Shown here: piece by piece, positions 49,947-61,900 of the stretch | How positions within the stretch are numbered: the stretch's first letter is position 1 | How the letters are laid out: every line of letters begins with the position of its first letter | Assembly: GCF_902459765.1 (NCBI RefSeq) | Contig: NZ_CABPSP010000013.1 | Coordinates: 173,914 to 237,913 of the forward strand | Length of the DNA: 64,000 nucleotides | Origin: Pandoraea anapnoica | GTDB taxonomy: Bacteria; Pseudomonadota; Gammaproteobacteria; Burkholderiales; Burkholderiaceae | Direction: 5' to 3' | The notes under the pieces: model-generated | Seen by the model: only the letters and a program-made list of their open reading frames with translations | Databases searched by the model: none | Told to the model about the DNA's origin: nothing | Translations under genes and position numbers: made by a program

Positions 49947-52900
49947 ATGCGTAAGCGCGTAGCTTCTTCTTCGCCCTCCGTGCCCTCCTTGCCACTGCGC
50001 GTGCTGCGCATCCGCCCGCTCGCGCAGGCTGTCGCGGTGTTCGCCGCGAGCAGCGCCATGATCGGCGCAGCCCACGCGCAACAGGCGTTCAGCAGTGCGT
50101 GGTTCGCCGCGCGCGGCGCTGCGCAGACCACGGCGGCGCAAACGGGACGTCTGCCGAACGGCATGCCCGTCTCGTCGCTGCAAAACCCGGGTGAGCAGCA
50201 GCAACGCGCCAATCAGGCGTTGCAGAACTCCATCGCGAATCTCGCCACGGCTGCGCAAGGCATTGCCGCGATGCAGGCCGCGCAGACGGCGGCGCGTCAG
50301 GCAGCCGCTGCGTCTCCGGAAACGATTCCCGACGGTCTCACCGAAGGCGGCCTGAAGGTCGACACAAACAGCCTCACTGCGGGCTGGATCAATGCAAAGA
50401 AGGACATCGCGCAATCGCGCGACGCCGCAGGCAACACCAACGTCAAGATCGAGCAGACGGGCGAGAAGGCCATTCTGAACTGGGAGACGTTCAACGTCGG
50501 GCGTCGCACGACGGTCGAGTTCGCGCAGCAACCGGGCTGGGCGGTGCTTAACCGCGTGAACGATCCGAGCGCGCGCCCGAGCCAGATTCAGGGGCAGATC
50601 AAGGCGGATGGCACGGTCGTGATCGTCAACCGCAACGGCATTCAGTTCACGGGCACTGCGCAGGTCGATACGCGCAATCTCGTCGCGGCCGCCGTCGGCA
50701 TGACGAACGACCAGTTCAATCGCGGCATCTACGGCACGGCACTCGCCGGTGCGACGGTGCCGACGTTCGCCAACGACCTGAACGTGACCGGTTCGGGCTT
50801 CTCGCACACCGGAGCGACGGCCAATGTGGTGGTCGATGCCGGTGCGCGCATCAACACGCGCAAGCCGCAATCGGTGACCGAGGGCGGCGGCTATGTGCTG
50901 CTGCTCGGGCGCGAAGCGCATAACCGGGGCACGATCGTTACGCCCTCGGGCCAGACGGTGATCGCAGGCGGCGACGCGTTCGTCATCCGTCGCGGCATGG
51001 GCACGGACGGCAATCCGAACTCCAGCACGCGAGGCAACGAAGTCGACCCGCGTTTGCTCGCGGGATCGACGGCCGGACGCGTCAGCAACGGCGGTTTGAT
51101 TCAGGCCCCGCTGGGCGATATCTCGCTGGTGGGGCGACAGGTCGAGCAAAGCGGCGTGCTGGTCACCACGACGTCCGTCAACACGCGCGGCACGATTCAC
51201 CTGACGGCGGTCGGTGACACGAACGCGCTGGTGCGTGTAGCACCGGGCGCACTGAATGCCATCGTGCTCGATACGTCCGGCGATACTGCGCTCGACGTGC
51301 AGCGCTCCACGTTGCTTGCCGACACGGCGAAGGTCGCGGAATCGGGTCTGTACAACCGTCGCGATCAGTCACTGGTGCAGATCGTCTCGTCGGGCGACGT
51401 TCTGCTCGACAGCGATACGCTAACGCTGGCGACCGGCGGGCAGATCAACGTGGCAGCGACGCGTCGCATGCTCGCGATGGAGCGCGCCAAGCTCGACGTG
51501 TCGGGCGCGGTCGGCGTGCAGGTGGCGATGGCGTCGAACAACCTCGAAATCAGCGTGCAGGGCAACGAGCAACGCGATGCGCCGACCAACCGCGATTCCG
51601 CTCTGCTCAACAACCAGACGCTCTTCATCGACCGTCGCTATCTGGTGCGCGTGCCGGCAGGCACGCAAGGCTTCACGACCGACCGCTGGTACACGGCGGG
51701 CGGTCTGCTCGAAGTCAGCGGCTATCTCAACACGGCGCAACACGGCATCGGCGAATGGGCGGCGCAGGGCGGTACGGTGCAACTGGGCGGCGCAGAGGTC
51801 GTGACGCGCGCCGGTTCGCTGATCAATCTGGCGGGCGGCACGCTCGACGTGCAGACGGGGATGATCCGTCAGAGCTGGCTGCGCGGCGAAGACGGGCAAC
51901 TCTATCGCGCGGACAATGCGCCGGGCGATTTGCGCTATCTGGGGGTGTATCGCGGCTTTGAGGTCACGCATGCGCGCTGGGGTAAGGGTACGACCGAAGC
52001 GTTCGAGACCCCGTTCATTGCGCCAGGGCAGCGGCTGGAGAACGGGTACACGGTCGGCCGCGACGCGGGGCGTCTGATCATCGCCGGGGTATCGGCGGTA
52101 CTCGAAGGCGATGTGGACACGACGGTCTATCAGGGACCACGTCAGACGCAGGCCGCTGACCGGGGACTGTACGACGGCTATCTGCAATCGCAACTCGCTG
52201 CACCGCGTGGCGGGCAACTGATCGTCGGCAAGCTCACGCCGTACTACGACGACGTGGCACTCGCCTTGCGCGACAGCCCGTCGGCCCTCGTTCGCACCAT
52301 CGACGTGGGGTCCGTGCAGGCGTTAGCGGCGGACATCGCACTCGATGCGGCGATCGATCCGAAGCGCGCGGGCAGGATCTCGCTCGACGCCAATTGGATC
52401 AATCGTCAGAACTTCGGTGCCGTGAAGCTGATGGCGACCGAACGACTGACGCTGGGCGGCGACCTTCGTGTTGCCGATGGTGGCGATGTCGGTCTGCATG
52501 CCACGCGCGTGGAACTCAACGCTAACGTGACAGCGCGCGGCGGTGCGATTGCTGCGGGTAACATCCTGAATCAGATGCTCACGATCACCAGCAACGGTGT
52601 CTGGACCGACATGCCGGTTGCCGACACTGCTGTCGTCGGCGGTGAGCAGTACGTCACGGTAGCAGGCGGTGCGACCCTCGATGCACGGGGCCTGTGGAGC
52701 CGGGCGGACGATGGCGAAGCGGGCATTCATGGCCTGCCGTATGTCAACGGCGGCAGTGTGCTGCTCTCCAGTTCGGGCGACGTAAGGTTGCTGCCGGGGA
52801 GTGTCGTCGATGTGTCGTCGGGCGCGGCGTTGTTGTCGAACGGCACTGTGCGTGGTGGCAAGGGCGGCAGCGTCTCGCTGCTGGCCAGCCAGTACGACCT

Positions 52901-55900
52901 GAACGGCAAGCGGTATGGCGAGTTGCACGTCGATGGCACGTTGCGCGCCTATGGCGTGAACGGCGGCGGTACGCTCAAGCTCGACACGGGCAACGGCGTG
53001 GTCATCGGCGGGCCGGGGCTTCAGACCGCGGGGTGGCTTGCCCCCGGCGAGTCCGTACCGTTTAACGTCATGCTGCTGGAGGACTACACAATCAAGGCGG
53101 GCACCGTCGCGCCGGTCGACTACAAGCAGACGATTTCACGCGTGATGCCGGGGCAGACACTCACCACCGCACCGGCTATCACCGCCGACGCGCCGGTAAC
53201 GCTCGCCGCCGACTGGACCGTGCCTGCGGGGGCGTCGGGCACCTTTTTTGCTTACGCACCGAGTGGCCGCGCCTACAGTTCGGGGCAGGTCGTGCCTGCG
53301 GGCACCGTTATCGTGCGCACATTCGGCACCGTCGCGCCGGACTATATGCTTCCGGGTAACGTCTTCCCGGCGGGCATCCCTGTCGTGCCGTACAACGTTG
53401 TCGCCAAGGCAGGCACGCCGCTGCCGTTCGACGTGACGCTGACCAAGGGGGATGTCGTCCCCGTCGGGCTGACCGTGACGGAGACGGTGCGGGTGGCATC
53501 GCCTACGGTCTTGAGTGCAGATCTGTTCTCCACCGGTTTCTCGCGCTATGACGTCACGGGCCAGCTTGGCGTGTCTGTGGCCGACAATGCGCGTCTGAAC
53601 GTCGTGATGCCGGTGTTGTACGCGGACAAGCAGGCCGCGCAGGACGCCGCGAGCGGCAGCGATCCGTCTCGCGTATTGCGCACGTATCTCCCGCCGGTCT
53701 GGCAGAGCGATGCGGCGAAGGGCACTGTCACGCAACGCGGCGGTGCCGATCTCGCGCTCAACGCAGGGACGGTCTACAAGCGCTCGCCGCTGGTCGTGGG
53801 CGAAGGTGCGCGCATCGACGTCGATCCGGGGCGCAGCATCGCGCTCACGGGCAACGATCAGATCACCCTGCTCGGTGGGTTGTACGCGGCCTCGGGGACG
53901 GTCAGCCTGTTGCGCGGTGCCTTCGGCACGGGCAGTGACGTCGATCGTCCCGACGGTGCATTTACGGCGCGCTCGATCTGGCTCGGCGGTCATTCCGTGA
54001 TCGACGTGGCAGCCAGACCGTTCGTGGCGCAGGACGCATCCGGTGCATACAACGGCCGAGTGGCCGCTGGCGGCACGATCCAGATCGGCGCAAAGTACAC
54101 ACCGGGGGCGACCAAGGTCGACGCCGCAGACGCTTACGTCATCGTTCGCCCCGGTGCGAGGCTCGATGCGTCGGGCGCGTCGGCGGACGTCGACGTACCG
54201 GGCCAGGGCCGCACGCATGTGACGAGCAACGGCGGCGTGATTTCGCTGGCCTCGGCACGGGGCCTGTATCTCGACGGTGAAATGATCGCCGCGTCGGGGG
54301 GCGCGGGCGCTGCGGGCGGGACGCTGAATCTGGTGCTTGAGACGCTTGCCTACGGACCTGTCGACCGTCTCACGTTCAAGGATGCCGCCGTGGAAGACGC
54401 GGTTCGCGTCGCGCACGAGATGGTCGTTGCGCAAACGCAGGGTCCGAGCACGCTGTCGGACACGCTGAGCGCGGGCGCGGTCGGCGGCGGGCTCGCGATG
54501 GGAACTGCGCTTATCGGGGTAGATCGCGTCAAGGCTGGTGGCTTCGACAATCTCGCGCTGCTGGCCAACGGCATGATCGACTTCGACGGTAGCGTCGACC
54601 TGTCGCTGGGACAAAGCGTGCGGTTGACGGCGAATTCCTTCGGTCTGGCAGCGAACGCGGCCCCCGGGAGCGTGGTGAAGATTGCCGCGCCGTATGTGCA
54701 ATTGGCTGGGGCCACGCGCACGCAGGGTGAAAACGAGATCATGCCCAATGCGGTCGTGGGCTCGAAGAATCAGGGGAAGGGGGGTGGTGCGCTCGGACTT
54801 CCGGCGCAGGACCGCAATGCAAAGTTCGAGGTCGATGCATCGATTATCGATCTGTCCGGTCCGATGCAATTCGGCACGGCAGGGACCATCGAGACGAACA
54901 CTGCACCGATCGAAGTCCGGCGACTCGCATTTGGCGATGTCGCGCTGCGCAGCCGTGGCGACCTGCGGCTTCTCGACAAGACGACGTTCTACGTTCCGGG
55001 CGATCTGACGCTTGCCGCCGCCCAGATCTATCCTGTCTCGGAAGCCACCGCGACCATCGTCGTGGGGCAGCGCACCTATGTGAACGAGCAGTGGCAGACG
55101 ATCGAAACGCGATTCGACCCCGAGCGCAAGTTGACCATCGAGCGCGTGGGCAACGCGCTGCCTGCACAACCTTATTCGCTCTTCGGCAATCTGACGCTCG
55201 CCGCGCCGAATATCTTGCAGGGCGGGGTGTTACGCGCCCCGATGGGTTCCATCACGTTTGGCACCTCCAGCAATCCCCAGAACATCGGTTTGCTGCGTCT
55301 GCTACCGGGCAGTGTCACGTCGGTGAGTGCCGCAGGGCTGACGATGCCCTTTGGCGGCTCGCTCGACGGCCTGAGCTATCTCAATGCCGGTGTCGATGCG
55401 AAATATGCGCTGGCAGGTGCAGGGCCATCGATTGCTGTGTACGCGCACTCGGTGGGCGTGGACGATGGCGCGGTCATCGATTTGTCGGGCGGTGGCGAGA
55501 TTCGCGGGGCGGCATTCCTTAGCGGACGTGGCGGCTCGATCGATGCGCGACTCTCGCCGCTCATGCAGGTGGTGCAGACCGGCAACAAGGCCAGCTTCAC
55601 GCTGCCGTCCCTGTCGTCCAATCCGGTCTACGCCATCGTTCCCGGCGCACAGTCGGTCTATGCGCCTATCGTTGGCGACAACGGTGCGGGCGCACCGCTC
55701 ATCGGTCAGCAGATCACCATCGGAAATGGTGTGCCGGGACTGCCTGCCGGAACCTACACGCTGCTGCCATCGACGTTCGCACTGCTGCCCGGCGCGTATC
55801 GCGTGGAGTTGCAACCGGGGACGACTGCACCGGCCGGTCTCGCACCGCTCGCAATGCGCAACGGTTCGCTCGCGCTCTCCGCACAGTTGAGCGTGAACGA

Positions 55901-58900
55901 CACCGGGATTCGCAGCGCCACGCCTACGCGGGCCGTGCTCACGTCCGCAGACACCCTGCGTAAGTACTCGCAGTACAACGAGATGAGCTACGCCGATTTC
56001 GCGCGGGCCGCGTCTGCCCGCGATGGCGTCCCCCGCTCGCTGATCGAGGCGGATGCAAAGCGTCTCGACTTCTATTTCCTGCCGCGCACCTACATAGGCG
56101 CAATCGATGGACTTCCGTCACTGCGCTTCGAAGGTCGCGCCGACGTCACGCGCGGCAAGGACGGTTACGGCGCCAGCGTCCTCGTCGGCTCGCCGTCTGG
56201 CGGTAGCTTCGAAATTCTCGGCCCGAATGCCACGCCTACGGTGGGCAATAACGGACTCGTGTCACTCTATGCCAAGGACCTGAACGCAATCGGTGCGGCG
56301 CGACTGGCGATCGGCGCGTTGCCCGAAGTGCTCAAGGGCACGGGAGGCCCTTTGGAGGCCGCCACTGCATCGTTCGATCTCATCGGTCGCGGCAGCGTGT
56401 ACGACGTGGTGCTGCGCGGCGGTGCTGTCTTGCGGGCTGGCGAGGTGTTCATCGTCACGCAAGCGCCGACGCGCGGTATCACCATCGAGCAGGGCAGCGG
56501 CATCAACACGCTCGGCTATGGCATGCAGATGTGGGATGCGTCGAACGGTTATACCTACGCACCGGGTAAGGCGGGCGTGCTGGCCGTGTCCAACGGCCGC
56601 ATTGCCATGCTCGCACCGACCCCGACGGCCGCCACCGACTCGTTCGGTTCGGGCTACATCGATCTGGGCGTCTGCACGGCGGGCGCAGCGTGCTCCGGCG
56701 AATCGTTGTTGCTGTCCGAGGGTTCCATCGCGGTAGCAACGGATAAGCGCTTCACGATCACGGACGCCGTGCGCTATGGCACGCGTCAACTGTCGCTTTC
56801 CGTCGGGCGGGTGAACGTGGGCGAGCAGGCTTCGCTCGATGCGCTGGCGGCCAACGGGCGACTCGCCGAGGGGCTGACCCTCAATCAAACTGTGCTTTCT
56901 CGCCTGCTGCGCGGCGACACGACGTACGGCGCACCGGCGTTGCAGAGCCTGTCGCTCATCGCCCGCGATTCGATCAATTTCTACGATTCCGTCGAACTGT
57001 CCACCATCGACGCGACCACTGGCAAGTCGACCATCGACACGCTCGTGCTCGGCACTCCCGCGATCTTCGGCTACGGATCGAGCGATGCGCTGGCGCGTAT
57101 TCGCACGGATCGACTGGTCTGGACCGGCTCGAAGGCCCCGGCGAGCAGTGTGGTTGCCGGTGGCGCGGGAACCGGCAGCGGTCGGCTTGCGATCGAGGCG
57201 CGTGAGATCGAGTTCGGTTTTGGGCCCGCCACGCAGCCCGACGTCAACAACACCATGAATCGTCTCGCGGTCGGGTTCTCGACGGTCGAGCTCAAGGCGA
57301 GCGAACGTGTCACGGCCAACCAGAAGGGCAACCTGTCCGTGTATCGGTCGCAAGACGGCTGGAACGACCAGACGCACGCCTATGACTACAGTGGCGGCGA
57401 TATCGTCATCGATACGCCGGTACTCACGGGTGCGGCGGGCTCGGTCAATCGCTTCGATGCGGGCGGCAACATCACGGTCGCCAATGCAAGCGCACGGGCG
57501 AAGCCTGTGGTTGGCAACGACCAGCTGGTCGGCGCCCTCGGGGCGGAAGTCGGGCTGAAGTCCGGTGGCGCGGTACACGTCGATACGAACATTGTGCTGC
57601 CGAGCGGTCGCCTGCGGGTGGACGCAGCAGGTGACATTACCCTCGGCGACAGCGCGCAACTCGATCTCGCAGGGCGCAAGCTCCAGTTCTTCGATGCGAC
57701 CAAATACAGCTGGGGCGGCGACGTGTTGCTGTCCAGCGAGCAAGGTAGTGTGCGTCAGGCCGGTGGGTCGGTCATCGATCTGTCTGCCGTAGAGAACCGT
57801 GCAGGCAAGTTGTCCGTGACGGCAGTGGGCGCGACGGGCGGGGACGTCTCGCTCGCAGGCAAGTTACTCGGCAGCGCGACAGGCATGTACGACGCAGGCG
57901 GCACGCTGGTCCCGTTCAGCGCGGGCGGCATCGATGTGCGGGCGCAGCGCATCGATGGCTTCACCGCATTGAACTCACGTCTTAGCGAAGGGGGCGTGTT
58001 CGGCAGCCGCAGCTTCCAGATCAAGCAGGGCGATCTCGTCGTCGGCGACGAACTCAAGGCGCGCGAAATTACGCTGTCGGTCGACGGCGGACGACTCGAT
58101 ATCGTCGGGCGGGTAGATGCGAGCGGTAAGCAGGTGGGGAGCATCCGGTTGTCGGCGCGTGATGGTGTCAACGTCGGCGGCAATGCAACGCTTGATGCAC
58201 ACAGCACTACGCTTCGACTGGACAGCTACGGTCAGCCTATCGAGGCGTCGAACCGTGCCGTTGTCGAAATCAATGGCGGCGACGGGCGGGTTGTGCTGGC
58301 CGATGGCGCGCGTATCGACGTGCGCGCCGGGACAAACGGCACGCCGCTCAATGTCGGCACTGTAGAGATCAGCGCCAAACGCCTTGGGTCGAATGGGGCG
58401 GGTAATGCGACGGGCAACGACATCGCCATCGATGCGGGCGGCAACGTCGTGATCGACGGTGCGCGCTCGATTACCGTCAACGGCATGCAGCGCGATGCCA
58501 ATGCGCGTCCGGGCGCCGACGTTTCGGTCGACGGACGGCCGTATCAGATCATCGATCAGGATTATCTCGACACGCTGCACGGACAGAACGAGACGTTCAT
58601 GTCCAATGCGCTGGCTAACGGCGCATTGCTCACGCGACTTGCTGGCCTGCGTCGTTATACCGACGCTTTCCATCTGCGACCGGGCGTCGAGATCGTGAGC
58701 GCCACGCCTGAGGGCGACCTGCACATCGATGGCGACATCGACATGTCTCGCTATCGCTACGCGAGTCTGAATCCGAACACGCAGAAGACCGGTGTGTATG
58801 GCAGCGGCGAAGCCGGGGCGCTGACCATTCGTGCGGGCGGCAACCTCGAAGTGTTCGGCAGCGTGAATGACGGCTTCGACACGAGCAAGCTGACCACGAC

Positions 58901-61900
58901 GTCCTCGGACAACAAGGGCTGGGTGCTCACCAGCGGCAAGGCTGGCTGGGGCGGCGACGCCGTGGTTCCCGTGGGCGGTCTGGTCACCCTCGCAGCAGGG
59001 ACGACGTTCCCGGCGGAGCGACAACTCAATTACGACATCTCGATCGAAGCCACCACGCTCCCGGGCGGCACACGTTTGCCGGGGCAGGCGACGTTGACGG
59101 CCGATCTGACCTTCCCCGCAGGCACGGTACTGGGTGGTGCGGTGCGCGATGCGTCCGGCAACGTGGTGTACGCGGCGGGTTCGGTACTCACGTCGAGCGT
59201 GACGCTCACGCGCGACATGAAGCTGGACGCTGGCGTGCTGCTGCCCGGCGGCGCGTCGGTCGCCGCGATGATCTGGCCCGCAGGCAAGGTGCTGCCCACG
59301 ACCTTCGTGCTGGCCAGCGATCTGGCGATGAAGAAGGGCGCGATCATCCCGGCAGAAACGACCGTCAAGCTGCCGAACGGCGCGACGTTCGTCAACGTGC
59401 GTCCTGCCGATGCCGACGGTATTCAGGGACAACTGCTTGCGCTCGCGCCGATGCTGCAGCCCGGATCGGCGTCGTGGTCGATGCGACTGGTCGCCGGTGC
59501 TGACCTTGCGGCCGCCGATCCGCGTGCACTGCGTCCGTCCGCCGCGAACGGCCATCTGGTGCTTTCGGACACGCATTACGGGATGGGGGAGAAATCGGTG
59601 CAGATCCCGGGCACGGGTAGGCCCGGTGTGTATCGCTGGGGGAGTGACGCGGCGTGGTTCTTCGGTACGAACCCGGGGGATCCGATCACTGCGCAGGAGC
59701 TCGCGGACTACGGCATCAATTCCGACGCCGATGTGGGCTTCTGGAACGACATGGGCGACATGATTCAGATCGTCACACCGGGAATTCCTGCGCAATTCGA
59801 AATGAAAGCCAGCCCGGCGCGCGAGCCGATCTTCAGTGTGGTGCGCACCGGCACGGGGGATCTCGATATGCTCGCGGGCGGAAACTTCACGATGAACTCG
59901 CCGTACGGCGTTTATACGGCAGGCACGCAATCGCGAGATGTGGCGGCCGCTTATAACCTGGCCCGGTCCAAGGTGAAAAACGCGGCGGTGCTGGGACCGG
60001 ACGGCGGCGAGTTCGAAAAGTTCGTCGACGGCAATGCGCAGAGCCTGTATTCGGCCTGGTATCCGGAGCACGGCGGCAATCTCTTCGTGCGCGCGCAGGG
60101 CGACATTCGTGGCGATACGATCGGCACGTCCGATAGCTACCGACGCCCGAATGCGACGGGGTTCGGCGACCCGCGTCAGGTCACCGATTCGGGCAACGTC
60201 GGTAGCTGGTTGTGGCGACAAGGCTCAGGTTCCGTGATTCCGACTGGCGGTGTGCCGACCGCATGGTGGGTGAACTTCGGAACCTACACGGCGGGCAAGC
60301 AGAGCGGTTCCGCAGAGTTCGAGACGGCACCGTTCCTGCAAGGCTTCACCGGGCTTGGAACGCTCGGCGGTGGCAACGTCGTGCTTGAGGCGGGCGGCAA
60401 CGCGGGAATGCTCGAATCGCGGATGGGACCGGGCAATACCGAAGGCCCACGTGCGCTGGCACGAAGCGAGGGGCTGAACGTCTCTGTGGCCAGTACCGGC
60501 CGTGTCTCGACCGATGGCTCGCAGATCCTGCTCACCGGTGGGGGCGATCTGGACGTGCGCATCGGCGGTGGCCTGAATCCGGTGCGCGAGGTTCGCGCCG
60601 TCGCGCCGGCCAATAGCCCGATTACCGATCTGTCCACATGGGGTATCGGCAATCTCGCACTGAACGGAGCGTTCACCAACCTGCGTGGCGCGACACGCGT
60701 TGAAGCCGGGGCGCTGGGTGGGTTCGACGCCATCTTTGGCGGCACCGACGTGAGCGAGTCGCGCGCACGCGACCCTTACGTCGCGCAGCGCGGTATCGGC
60801 ACAGGTGGACCGTCGCTCGTGCTGGGCGACTCGACGGCACGTATCGACACGCGTGGCGATCTGGTGATCGGCGGTTACGGCGATGCCACGCGCACGCAGC
60901 AACGAAACAACGGGACCCCGTTCTCCGTGAACGGCACCGCGTACTCCGGCGAGGGCATCAGTTGGTTCACGCTCTGGACGCCCTCGACGGCCATCGACCT
61001 GTTCAGCGCGGGCGGCAATCTGGTGCCGATTACGGCGTTGGGGGATCGCAGCCGTCTCGGGATGAACTATTCGGCCACCGATGGGCGCTTCGTGTTGCCC
61101 GCCACATTGCGTGCGGTGGCGGCCAGCGGGAGCATCTTCAACGGTTACTCGGCGACGGGCATTATTGGCGAAGATTCGCTCCCGTCCCGTGGCGACACAC
61201 CGGTATTGCTGGCACCGGAGCCGGTCAGTTCCCTGTTCAAAGTCGCTGCCGACGGCGGCGCGCTGGAGATGATCGCAGGCAAGTCGTTGTACAGCTCCGG
61301 CTACGCGATCAGCCGCTCGGCGGCGGATCCGACAGCGTTGCCCACCGCGCAGAATCCGGCGTTCGCGGGCGGGGTGCTCGCCACCTGGTTCGGTCGTAAG
61401 TTCCTGACCAACGTCCGGCAAGATGCGCTGGCACCGGGGTTCATGCTGCTCCCCTTCAGCCAGGATTCGCTTGATCGTTTCCCGATGTTCAGCCTGACAC
61501 CGGCGACCGTCTCGGGGTACGACTTCAGCGGCATCTCGCCCGCACGCTTCTACGCGCTGACCGGCGACATCGTGGGACTTCAAACCGGTGGCATCAACTA
61601 TCGCGGCACCGTCTTGCCGCAACCGGGGACGGAGGCGAACTGGTACGAGGGCAACGGTGCGGTCGCCATCCGGGCGGGCAGAGACATCGTCAACTCGGGC
61701 ACACCGCTCGGAACGTTCCTGTCGACCAACGGCAATTTCGCCGGCTGGTACACCATTCCGGACTTCCAGGATCCGGTGAACAATCCGGGCAGGCCACAAC
61801 CGAGAACCAGTGCAACGACACGGGGCAACCTGATCGTGCAGAACTCACCGGACGATATTTCCGTCGTCTCGGCTGGGCGCGATATCCGGTATAGCTCGTT

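Noticed and set aside
57975-60221. 748-codon open frame on the minus strand inside tpsA
   Set aside because: Arg/His-rich shadow of the repetitive giant gene; no ribosome site or known domain.
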